This document shows positions 30,975 to 42,100 of a stretch of DNA of 64,000 nt, in pieces. The position numbers were made by a program, and so were the translations under genes. Origin of the DNA: Arenicola marina (lineage: Eukaryota; Annelida; Polychaeta; Arenicolidae). The stretch is from NCBI GenBank assembly GCA_964019135.1, contig OZ025248.1, forward strand, positions 71,306,119 to 71,370,118, read 5' to 3'. The notes beneath the pieces are model-generated. The model was not told the DNA's origin, ran no database searches, and saw only the letters and a list, made by a program, of their open reading frames with translations. Numbering within the stretch: the stretch's first letter is position 1; each line of letters begins with the position of its first letter.

Positions 30975-31256
30975 AAGCTTTTATGACTTTCGTCAGACAG
31001 TCATTTCTTTGGTCGGTAGTGTATTTTCTTGTAATCCGGCCGATATTGGTCACCTCTCGCTTCATTTTGAATGCTCTGCCGCTCGCCCGAAGTAAACAAA
31101 CTTAGCATGAGCACTCGCTGCCAGGCGGCGTTTTTTGACGTCCGGTGAGCGGCGGAGCATTCAAAACGAAGTGAGAGGTGACAAAAATCGCCCAGATTAC
31201 AAGACAATACACTACCGACCAAAGAAATGACTGTCCGATGAAAGTCATAAAAGCTT
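30975..31256. mobile_element. Fold-back (MITE-like) element upstream of SKA3
   Basis: A near-perfect inverted repeat with AAGCTTTTATGACTTTCGTC at the left end and its complement at the right. The arms are about 115 nt with a ~50-nt centre. It lies about 160 bp upstream of SKA3 exon 1 and could form a long hairpin. No transposase is seen. Confidence 0.88.
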
Positions 31257-31411
31257 CAGGAATCTAATAGAGTAACTTGACGGGTAGGCACTGTATATTT
31301 ATTCTGTTATGAACTTCAACTTGAGCCACAGGTCCGCGATTTCTTGTTTTCGGCAGTGTGGGCGGCATGGCTCTCACCCTTGCTCAGTTTACGGGCGTGG
31401 TAAGAGAGGCA

Positions 31412-31531
31412 TGTACCAGGGCTAGGTTTGAACCACCGATCCACATCATAGCACATGCTGTTAAGCTCTCAGGTGACCAGAGCACTCAAGGTGAGCACTC
31501 TAGCCCACTGAGCTATCGGGCCGGCCCCTCA
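31412..31531 (-). mobile_element. Partial SINE (family B), head only
   Basis: On the minus strand it carries GGGGCCGGCCCGATAGCTCA, GTGGGCTAGAGTGCTCACC and a B-box GGTTCAAACC, then stops. The body and tail are missing. Confidence 0.7.
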
Positions 31532-34500
31532 ATGTTTCAGGGGATAGAGGCCTGCCCAGGTGTAGTGCTGAATCACTCAGTCCTAGGCTTGGGCGAGCAA
31601 CAGGAAACTGAAAGGGGTATCACTGGGCAGCGGTGTCAGCCACATGGCACAGCAACTCAGTGACATCAGCTCCAGCGCCAAGAATAAAGGGTCGGGTTGG
31701 GCATCCCGGGTTCCAATGAGCTGGCTGCCTGCCTGAAGCTGTGTGAGTCCGTGAGCGATGAAGTGGCCTGTCATCATGCCTGAAGTAGCGACATTTGAGG
31801 CCTACACCCACTTTCCCTCCACACTTCCAGTCAAATCATCAAGTGGTCAAAACGGACCGCAGTCAAAATGGGCCTACACCCCCCGGGTCGTAGGCGTGGT
31901 GCCAATAATGAGCGCTCGACTCCATAATATTTTCGAGTGTATGTTGGGCGGGCCTGTTGCAGTCGATCGAGCGCTCATTGACATTGTGCCAATGACAACG
32001 TAGGTGATCGCTGTCAAATGGTCCGCAAACCACAACCTGATAGACTATATCGCACAATGACGATTTGAGAATTAACATTCTTCTATTTTGACACTCAGTT
32101 TATAGTTTAGAATTAGAATGATTACAAAACAAATAGAAAAATAAAACACTGACATTCGTATTTCCCTCCAAAACAGCAATTGCGCATACGCGTATCTGCG
32201 CTTATCCTCAATCGACTGTCATGTGAGTATCCCCGCCAGTAGATCGGGCAGAGGGCTTACCGCTTACGCCCTCTGCCACTACATGTATATGCCCCACGTC
32301 AAGTTTAACCATAAGAATTATCCATCATACGCGAAAATTTAAAATTAAGCTAATCGAAGGTATATTCGCAGTTTGGTATCAAATACACCACTGTTTAAAT
32401 AGCATTTACTGTGCTATATATTGGAACCGTACCGCACCGCATCGAATTCATTTCAGTGAAGCCCGCTGTAATTACTTGCGAACTATGCATGCTTTCGAGT
32501 TCCATCGAGGCCAAAAGCGTAAAGCGCTTTACACTTTGACACGTGTTATACAAAAACGGGATATGGGACACCGACAATAAGAAAAATCTGTGTGAATCTC
32601 AATATCATTTACTTCTATTTTCAGAATATGTACTGCAGTCGAAATTCAAGTTGCCCAACTTTTAAGATTTATCCAAGGTCGCTAACATCGGTATTACCCT
32701 ATTGGTGGTCATTGTACATGGAAGGAGCATATTTGTGGCGCCACGACGTCACCTAGCTACGATACCCGACAACGTCCAATTAGCAGAACGCTAACGTTGA
32801 CTGACTCAAGTGAGACTTTTAATAGCTAGGCAGTAGAGACATTCTTCATCTGTCAGAAGTTCATTGATGGCTTGACGAAATCACTCAAAATTTCGTTGGA
32901 AGTTCCCTGCCATTTTTTCCAAAGATCTCAGCTTCAGCTAGTTTGCTTTTCCAATTTTTGACAAATTTTCAAATTTTTGCCAGAATCTGTATATTATGTG
33001 ACTATATTTGGGCAACTGTTCCATTGTCATGGAAACAGAATTGGGAAGCGAAACGGACACGCGTTCACTGTGTGCGTGCCCTAGCTAAGTCTTTAAGACA
33101 ACTGCAAGCACAGAGTGATGGCACAGGGTTCTTGCTGGCACCAAGAATTCCAATATTTCACGATTGGGCAAATTTAGAAAACTTCATTTCTTACTCGAAT
33201 TCCAAATGGTAATTAAGCACTGGCTACTGGGTACCACGTTTAAGCCAAAAACTGTGCCGAAGGCACTTGTGAAATACGCGACAAAACATTCTTCCCAGCA
33301 TGAGTGATAGACTTGGGAAGTTACATAGAGCATTTTAGCTCTGGTACCGGAAATAAGATAAGAACATATAGTATTTTTAGGATAAAGACAAACATATAGG
33401 ATCACGTTTGCTACAAGTTGACGCCACTCGCGATTTTTTTTTCATGTACCGGAAGTGACGTCATTGTGACGCCATTGTGACGTGTCCGAAAAATCTCAGA
33501 TTTCACAGAACTCATTGTCATTCATAATTTTATGACGCCTTACAGATCTAGAGCAATATCTGCAACTTAAATCGGTCAAACCGCAGAAAAAACTGTTCAC
33601 GGTAATTTGTTTTATTTTTTTCGAAAAACCTTGTAATGTCATTTACTCGAAAATGAGTATGACGCATCAAAAAGTGATGAATATCTGATCGCATGGCAGA
33701 ACATTATGAAACTTATCCAAGGTCTCGATCTGACAATAACATTAACGAAGGTAGATATGCGTTCTACGTTTTTGGAAAAAAATCCCTGTGACTTAACCTT
33801 ACATATGCCATTAACGACTTAGACCGAGCGATTTAACCAATCTACCTGTTGGAGTAGCCCTTTTGGCGAAGTTCGATGACCACAGCTGTCTAATTGCGAG
33901 CTGCATCGATTGGAGAAAAAAAATGCAAACAAACATATATATTAACAACATCAATTAAGTGACATATAAATAACCTTAGATCGTAGATTTTTCTCCTCAA
34001 TAAAACACATCCCGCCACATTTCAAATTGTGTGGACATAGAGTAGATCTTCGTAGAGCAGAAATGATATGAGAAACAAGTTTCCTTTGCTAGAGAGTGGG
34101 AAAGATCTCCACCCGTGGGGCATATTGCCCTTCCCAACATTGCCCTCTCTCTCTCTATATATATATGTAGCTCCTACTAGAGTGTAGAAGATTTGCTATA
34201 ATTTCCCACCACAATTTCCAGTCAAACATGCGCCCCAATAGCAGGGCCATAGTAGAGAAACAGTGTCATTCATAGCGTCTAAAGTAGTTCGCCAGGGGTA
34301 TTTTTAAAAATCAAATCGAAACACCAATTTTCGCTGGCCTGTCTCGTTTCATATGACTATTACCGATTCTAACTTCTCCGCGCGACGAAGGCATTTCGTT
34401 ATGTGCTCAACATTTAATGACGTCATGAATATAGTGGTTGTGATGGAGGCGGGAAGTAAACATCAATATGAAGAGTGAGGTACCCGAGGGCCAGTGTTGG

Positions 34501-34639
34501 TAAGGACTTAAGTGATTGTCGGGTGTCACCTGTCTCGGCCCAAAGACTGCCCTATGACGAAGGAAACGTGTCAAGAAGCCCAAGGTCAATTTTTTACATT
34601 GTTAGTTATTTTAATGCCTGTGATATTCGTGTAGATCTA
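31532..34639. other. Gene-poor stretch
   Basis: I see no conserved coding block on either strand. The block at 31838-31870 has GTCAAAACGGACCGCAGTCA, a word family seen again at 34648, 34858 and 35267. At 33440-33490 there is a small cluster of TGACGTCA-type words. Confidence 0.5.
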
Positions 34640-35300
34640 GATCTATGCCCATTTTGACCGCTGGATGATTTGACTGTGGAGGCGTGAAGAGGAAGGGGGT
34701 AGCCTATAGCTGTATACCGCGGTCGGGGTGGAGGGGGTCAGGGGAGAGTGTGAGTGAGGAGGGGAGGGGGTGCGGTATTAGGAGGAGGGGATTAGGCCTA
34801 GGGATTAAGCTCAGGCTGAAAGGTGAACCGATGTGTGAATTACTTTATTTTTTAGCCCTTTTTGACCGCAGGACGTTTTGACTGCGGGACATTTTGACTG
34901 ATTAGACTGGTTATTGTGTTGTGAGAACAAAACTACTATCATAGCTGAGTATAGTTCAACAAATTAAACGTAGTCGGCTCCTAAATTAGATATGTCATAC
35001 ACCGATGCCCACAGGCGCCGCAGATCGACTGACACAGACCGGGGGGGGGGGGGGGGGCACTCTATGTAGGCGGTGCCCCCTTCCCCCCCTGGCCTGTGTC
35101 AGTCGATCTGCGGTGCCTGTGCCGAAACTATATTTCAGCTGATTAATAATAAAAACCAGCTATTTCAATCCCTCTTCATCCGGGCATTAATCTACCCCTT
35201 AAACATTAACCACCCGACCCTCCATACCATGCCTAACACAAACTTTACCCCCCGACCCCAGTGGTGGTCAAAATGTCCTGCGGTCAAAATCACAGGATTT
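34640..35300. repeat. Dispersed TTTTGACCGCAGGAC word family
   Basis: CCATTTTGACCGCTGGATGA at 34648, then TTTTTGACCGCAGGACGTTT with a second half-copy near 34858. The reverse-oriented GGTCAAAATGTCCTGCGGTC lies near 35267. Paired opposite orientations suggest the ends of one or more ~600-bp inverted-terminal-repeat elements. Confidence 0.45.
35010..35121. repeat. Inverted repeat with a G-run centre
   Basis: The 28-nt arms at 35010-35037 and 35094-35121 match at 27 of 28 positions (CACAGGCGCCGCAGATCGAC and its complement). The centre includes a run of 17 G and a later C run that could also pair. Confidence 0.9.
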
Positions 35301-35938
35301 CGCCACCTGTTACATTCCGAAAACAATGTTGTTATTGACGCCACTGCATAGTTATATGACGTAACCAAGATGATGTCATTTTGGAAGCACGTTATGATAA
35401 ACAAAGATTTCTATCTATACATGGTATAAGGATGGGCATATTGAACAGCGTAGGACATTCGGGAGAAAATGGCGGCTGATTGAAAAGTGGCAGGTTTTCA
35501 GTTTGGCAGGCACTCAGGTGCTGTTTACCCACCCAGAAAAGGTGTTTTGGTCAGGAGGTTTAAGAAGAAAATGAATCTTATATGAATATTTTTTTTACCA
35601 GCCAGAATTTTAGCTGGCAAAAAAACAATTCTGGCTAATACCCTGTTACAAGGACAGAAGATATGTGAGCAGTACTCACTTAGTACAGTGGTCCCCATGT
35701 TATACAGCTGTACCAAGCTACCACTGCTGGCAGAGTGATGGGCTGTATGCTCACTTTGACAGCTGCAAGGACTGCCCCACATTTCGACCACCGGCACATG
35801 AGGTGGAAGGTGATAGGGACAAAGGGATGGAGAATATGGGACAGGGGGGCAGTCCCAGCACCTATCATTAAACAACACCTTGCAGTCTTACTTGCTGTAA
35901 AAGAGGCAGGTGTGATAGTGTGTGTCATTGTTATTATT

Positions 35939-35975
35939 CAGTGATCCTGAATACCCAGGGTATTCAGGATCACTG
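35939..35975. repeat. Perfect 17-bp-arm palindrome
   Basis: Arms CAGTGATCCTGAATACC and its exact complement are separated by CAG. It is a short hairpin with no T run after it and no gene beside it, so a terminator role is not supported. Confidence 0.9.
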
Positions 35976-36048
35976 TCACCAGCAACAACTACGGTATATA
36001 AATATATCTGTTCCTCTAAGAAGTTTCAGTATTTTATCCAATATGTGA

Positions 36049-36306
36049 GGGGGGTGGTGGGATAGCTCAGTGGGCTATAGCGCTTGCATTTAGTGCTCTG
36101 GTCACCTGAGAGCCTAACTGCACGTGGGTCGGTGGTTCGAGCCCTGCCGTGGCCATGTCTGTGTGGTCACAGGATAAGGATCCCATGTCTTTCTTCTTAA
36201 AGGGTAGGGTGTTACCCCTGGGGACATGGCTCCACTCTCCCTTCCTTCTCCCATTGATCTGATATGACCAAAAGTGGTTAAAGCGTCCTGAATAACCAAC
36301 CAACCA
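36049..36306 (+). mobile_element. Full-length tRNA-derived SINE (family B)
   Basis: It has an A-box GATAGCTCAGTGGGCTATAG, a B-box GGTGGTTCGAGCCCTG, a body with GGATAAGGATCCCATGTCTT, and the tail TTAAAGCGTCCTGAATAACC plus CAACCAACC. It is flanked by a perfect 13-bp target-site duplication ATCCAATATGTGA at 36036-36048 and 36307-36319. It is the reference copy for the family in this window. Confidence 0.95.
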
Positions 36307-36319
36307 ATCCAATATGTGA

Positions 36320-37561
36320 ATAATTGTAAACAGTATTAAATAATAATATCAGCAAAATATGAATAAATAATAATGTACCAGGTATTATTCTTATAAGCAT
36401 GTAGAAACACCCCCAGACAATCCCCGCTTCTCCAGGGAAGCAGGCTTGCTTGGGGGTACTTACATAAAATATGGCTGGTGCCTTGAGGTATGTCCTTGGT
36501 GTTTGGCTATCTGTAGGTTCACCATTGTGTTTCACATTTTCTTTCATATAAATTTATCTCCAAATTCACTACATTGTATTGCTAAGCCCTTCAGTCTCAT
36601 GTGCCCAAGCATTTCTCAAAATAGACCTATATATGTTACCTCTGCCTTGAGGTCTGTACTGCAGAATTACATATTAACTCACCATTGTGTTACGGCCGTT
36701 CACCGATGGTCGTTGTGGCTGTGGCTCAGCGTATGTTTGACTGAGCTTTTGACAGGCACTCTGGCAGGATTGTATAGTTTATTATTTATCATACTTGTCA
36801 CTATGCCTGGAGGTTCTTTATTCGGGGCTGAGGCCTTGTGGACACCCCTTGATTCACCCACCTATTTATCATTCATCAGCTAGTTGCTGCCCGCTAGGCC
36901 ATGCCGCCGTTGAGTCGGATATCAGGAGTTCCTTCCCCATCATGCAAATATCGGTTCATTAGATGATTTCTTTTGTGTTTCTATCAGGAAAAGGCATGTG
37001 GTTCATTTTGGCCATTAACCCCCCCCCCCCCCCCACCACCAACACATACACACATTGAGGCAATATCGACGTGCTTACAGGTTGAAGTGACCTTCTGAAG
37101 GTAAGCAAGCAACCAATCAACCATTTCTCATCCGTACTGATCACCTGCTTAACCCGGAGTCAGCACGATGAATGCCCTGGACGTCAACAGGGGTCTAATA
37201 ACCCAGCTATCTTACTTGGCTCTTCATCTAACTTAGTGCTACATTTATAAATTGGTCCTCATCATTGCTGCATTACTCATATCCATGTACTTTTATTCCT
37301 GGGACCAAGCTTGAGGTACACCATACATAAACACATATATGCCAGCACAGCACAACTAATCAGATCACCTGGCCATGTAACCCATAGATCTGCGCGCTCT
37401 ATCTAATCACCGGGCGCAATCTCCGTTCTCCACCTCTAGATCCCCCTTGCCCCCTTCCCCCTCACCCGCGTCTCGCTTCTCATCGAGACTTCCCCGTCCT
37501 CCGCTAAAACAAGCTAATGGTAATTGATTTCTGCGGCGCTCGGGGGACGGTACATGCGTAT
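36320..37561. other. No gene seen
   Basis: Mixed AT-rich sequence with a C run near 37020 and no conserved coding block. Open frames of 60-145 codons here have unremarkable composition and no supporting splice structure. Confidence 0.5.
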
Positions 37562-37781
37562 CCTGGGCTCGCGCTAGGATATTTTTTTCATAAGCCAATT
37601 TGGCTAATTCCGTGGAAAAACATTAGCCAAAATTAGCCAAATATATTGGTTATAAATTGGTTATGTGTTTGTAGTTGAAATTTTATATTCGCCATTTTGG
37701 CGAGTGTCCAGGAAGTTCTTATCGCCAAATCCCGAATTTTCTCGCCAAATGGCTATTGGCGAATGCTAACGCGAGCCCAGG
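37562..37781. mobile_element. MITE-like element with terminal inverted repeats
   Basis: The ends CCTGGGCTCGCGCTAG and CTAACGCGAGCCCAGG are inverted copies with one mismatch. Inside are several AATTAGCCAAA and CGCCAAAT words, partly in opposite orientation. The 220-bp size and lack of coding fit a non-autonomous DNA element. Confidence 0.75.
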
Positions 37782-38144
37782 TATCCGCTGAAGCCCTCGC
37801 TGTTAGATGACGTCTCTCAAGCCCAAGCCCCACTCCTCCTGCCGTGCATGAAATATGTACCCTCTCGCTCCCAGTCGGGGGTCCGCGTGAGCTCCACTTG
37901 ACCTTGAATGACATTTAGACCGTGACCTATCCGCCACGTGGTCATCAGGACGCGTGGGTAGAAACTCCAACACGATTAGAACTCCGTAAAAAAACGATTA
38001 TGGCAGCTCTATGAAATATATATTGCTGACGGTGAATGCTTGATAAAGGAGTTGGATGAATAAGAAGTCCTAAACGCCGGTTGCTCGAATAAATAATAAG
38101 GCAGCTTGACTGCGGGTGGCGGCGGTGTCACCCAAGGCTTGGGG

Positions 38145-38413
38145 TCAACCCGTGGCCTGATAAGTACAGCGTTCTGCCATTGTGTATGTTGCTCTGCTAG
38201 GCTAGCCCAAGCGGTCGGCGTGTGGTTCGAATCCCAGTGGTGCAAATTTGCAAATGTTTGTGCATGATAAATGTCCGATGGATCTCTTCGTAAAGAGTAG
38301 GGATTTACTCCAGGAAACATGGCTCATGTCTCTCTTCTGTCGTGAAATGACCTACACAGGTCAAAGCGTCCTACTTACATTAATCAATCAATTACTCAAT
38401 CGATCAATCAATG
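38145..38413 (+). mobile_element. tRNA-derived SINE (family A)
   Basis: It contains AGCCCAAGCGGTCGGCGTGT, a B-box GGTTCGAATCCC, ACCTACACAGGTCAAAGCGT, and a tail of AATCAATCAATTACTC type. Left boundary approximate. Confidence 0.75.
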
Positions 38414-39190
38414 ACGTAGCGTTTCATGGTCGATAATAGCCGGCAAAGAACTTGCGTGACGAAGCTGTGGCCCACTTCTGGACCTGCTGATGAAACATTA
38501 GTTTAATTTACACATTTTTAGGTGCGAGGTTTTCTTTAATGTTTCTTCCACCTTTTCTTGCCCAAACGTAGAATGCCTTCCATATTTCACGGAAATAACG
38601 CTAATTTTCGCACGTTGCAAGTACATATTAGGCGGACTGAAGTTAAGTTAAATTGTACAATCGCTGATCAAATGTCATAAAGGTGTCGCTCATGTTGTTG
38701 CAGTTGTGGCCCGGTTTTAGAATCAGTGTTCTTCGAATTATAGCGGGGGGCGGGGGGGATTGCTCGATCATGAGAGGGGTGGGGGGACTCCCTGGTATGG
38801 CGGTTAGCGTGCTTGAACGCAGACGCAGATCAATAGGTTCCTAGTTTGAACTCGCATTATATAAGGGTCACGCCGGGAATCTTACTTCCGACAAGGCGTG
38901 ACTTGGGGGTGGGAAGGGCGAGCCGTGTTGGGATGGGCAGTGCGAGGAGTGTGGGGGTATGCAAGGCGAGGGGTGTGAGGGTGGGCAGAACGAGGGGTGT
39001 GGGGGTTGCCAGGGGCGAAAAGTCAGGTCGGTTACCGTATTATCATTGCCAAGCCTCCTCCCATGCAGCAATAACAGGATAGCTGGGACACAGTCTTGTC
39101 TGCCTCCAGGTCTTCCGGTTTCCTCCAAGTAACTACATGTGTCGCCCTCGCCCTCTCTGTCGCCTGTTTCTCAAAGTGTGTGTTTGTGAA
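38414..39190. other. No gene seen; tRNA-like fragment at 38785-38870
   Basis: CTCCCTGGTATGGCGGTTAG with a following GGTTCCTAGTTTGAACTCG looks like a decayed tRNA-derived SINE head. From 38900 to 39010 a short GTGGGGGTGGGCA-like repeat leads toward the large array. Confidence 0.4.
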
Positions 39191-42100
39191 CAGGGGACGG
39201 GAGGCTGGAGAGTGGACAGGGGACGGGAGGCTGGAGAGTGGACAGGGGACGGGAGGCTGGAGAGTGGACAGGGGACGGGAGGCTGGAGAGTGGACAGGGG
39301 ACGGAAGACTGGAGAGTGGGCAGGGGACGGGAGGCTGGAGAGTGGACAGGGGACGGGAGAGTGGACAGGGGACGGGAGGCTGGAGAGTGGACAGGGGACG
39401 GGAGGCTGGAGAGTGGACAGGGGACGGGAGGCTGGAGAGTGGACAGGGGACTGGAGGCTGGAGAGTGGACATGGGACTGGAGGCTGGAGAGGGGGCAGGG
39501 GACGGGAGAGTGGACAGGGGACTGGAAGCTGGAGAGGGGGCAGGGGATTGGAGGCTGAAGAGAGGCCGGGAGGCTCGAGAGTGGACAGGGGACTGGAGGC
39601 TGGAGAGGGGTCAGGGGACGGAAGCCTGGAGGGCGGAGAGTGGACGGGAGGCTGGAGAGCGGACAGGGGACGGGAGCCTAGAGAGCGGTCAGGGGACGGG
39701 AGGCTGGAAAGTGGACAGGGGACTGGAGAGTGGACAGGGGGCGGGAGGCTGGAGAGTGGACAGGGGACGGGAGGCTGGAGAGTGGACAGGGGAAGGGAGG
39801 CTGGAGAGTGGACAGGGGACGGGAGGCTGGAGAGTGGACAGGGGACGGGAGGCTGGAGGGCGGAGAGTGGACGGGAGGCTGGAGAGCGGACAGGGGACGG
39901 AGGCTAAAGAGCGGTCAGGGGACGGGAGAGTGGACAGGGGACGGAAGGCTGGAGAGTGGACAGGGGAACGGAGGCTGGAGAGTGGACAGGGAACGGGAGG
40001 CTGGAGAGTGGACAGGGGACGGGAGGCTGGAGAGTGGACAGGGGACGGAAGGCTGGAGCGTGGACAGGGGACGGGAGGCTGGAGAGTGGACAGGGGACGG
40101 GAGGCTGGAGAGTGGACAGGGGACGGGAGGCTGGAGAGTGGACAGGGGACGGGAGGCTGGAGAGTGGACAGGGGACGGGAGGCCGGAGAGTGGACATGGG
40201 ACTGGAGGCTGGAGAGGGGGCAGGGGACGGGAGAGTGGACAGGGGACTGGAGGCTGGAGAGGGGGCAGGGGATTGGAGGCTGAAGAGAGGCCGGGAGGCT
40301 CGAGAGTGGACAGGGGACGGGAGGCTGGAGAGGGGTCAGGGGACGGAAGCCTGGAGGGCGGAGAGTGGACGGGAGGCTGGAGAGCGGACAGGGGACGGGA
40401 GCCTAAAGAGCGGTCAGGGGACGGGAGGCTGGAAAGTGGACAGGGGACGGGAGGCTGGAGAGTGGACAGGGGGCGGGAGGCTGGAGAATGGACAGGGGAC
40501 GGGAGGCTGGAGAGTGGACAGGGGAAGGGAGGCTGGAGAGTGGACAGGGGACGGGAGGCTGGAGAGTGGACAGGGGACGGGAGGGTGGAGAGTGGACAGG
40601 GGACGGGAGGCTGGAGAGTGGACAGGGGACGGGAGGCTGGAGAGCGGACAGGCGACGGGAGCCTAAAGAGCGGTCAGGGGACGGGAGGCTGGAAAGCGGA
40701 CAGGGGACGGGAGGCTGGAGAGTGGACAGGGGGCGGGAGGCTGGAGAATGGACAGGGGACGGGAGGCTGGAGAGTGGACAGGGGAAGGGAGGCTGGAGAG
40801 TGGACAGGGGACGGGAGGTTGGAGAGTGGACAGGGGACGGGAGGCTGGAGAGTGGACAGGGGACGGGAGGCTGGAGAGTGGACAGGGGACGGGAGGCTGG
40901 AGAGTGGACAGGGGACGGGAGGCTGGAGAGTGGACAGGGGACGGGAGGCTGGAGGGCGGAGAGTGGACGGGAGGCTGGAGAGTGGACAGGGGAAGGGAGG
41001 CTGGAGAGTGGACAGGGGACGGGAGGCTGGAGAGTGGACAGGGGACGGGAGAGTGGACAGGGGACGGGAGGCTGGAGAGTGGACAGGGGACGGGAGGCTG
41101 GAGAGTGGACAGGGGACGGGAGGCTGGAGAGTGGACAGGGGACGGGAGGCTGGAGGGCGGAGAGTGGACGGGAGGCTGGAGAGCGGACAGGGGACGGAGG
41201 CTAAAGAGCGGTCAGGGGACGGGAGGGTGGAGAGTGGACAGGGGACGGGGGGCTGGAGAGTGGACAGGGGAACGGAGGCTGGAGAGTGGACAGGGGACGG
41301 GAGGCTGGAGAGTGGACTGGGGATGGGAGGCTGGAGAGTGGACAGGGGACGGGAGGCTGGAGAGTGGACAGGGGACGGGAGGGCGGAGAGTGGACAGGGG
41401 ACGGGAGGCTGGAGAGTGGACAGGGGACGGGAGGCTGGAGAGGGGTCAGGGGACGGAAGCCTGGAGGGCGGAGAGTGGACGGGAGGCTGGAGAGCGGACA
41501 GGGGACGGGAGCCTAAAGAGCGGTCAGGGGACGGGAGGCTGGAGAGTGGACAGGGGACGGGAGGCTGGAGAGTGGACATGGGACGGGAGGCTGGAGAGTG
41601 GACAGGGGACGGGAGGCTGGAGAGTGGACAGGGGACGGAAGGCTGGAGGGCGGAGAGTGCACGGGAGGCTGGAGAGCGGACAGGGGACGGAGGCTAAAGA
41701 GCGGTCAGGGGACGGGAGGGTGGAGAGTGGACAGGGGAAGGGAGGCTGGACAGTGGACAGGGGAACGGGGGCTGGAGAGTGGACAGGGGACGGGAGGCTG
41801 GAGAGTGGACAGGGGACTGGAGGCTGGAGAGTGGACAGGGGACGGGAGGCTGGAGAGTGGACAGGGGACGGGAGGCTGGAGGGCGGAGAGTGGACGGGAG
41901 GCTGGAGAGCTGACAGGGGACGGGAGGCTAAAGAGCGGTCAGGGGACGGGAGGGTGGAGAGTGGACAGGGGACGGGAGGCTGGAGAGTGGACAGGGGAAC
42001 GGAGGCTGGAGAGTGGACAGGGGACGGGAGGCTGGAGAGTGGACAGGGGGCTGGAGAGTGGATAGGGGACAGGAGGTTGAAGAGTGGACAGGGGAACGGG

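Noticed and set aside
35939-35975. Rho-independent terminator
   Set aside because: It is a perfect hairpin but has no T run, no upstream gene, and lies in eukaryotic context.
36060-36150. tRNA gene (A box and B box present)
   Set aside because: The boxes belong to a ~250-bp SINE with a non-tRNA body, CAACC tail and target-site duplications. The acceptor stem does not pair.
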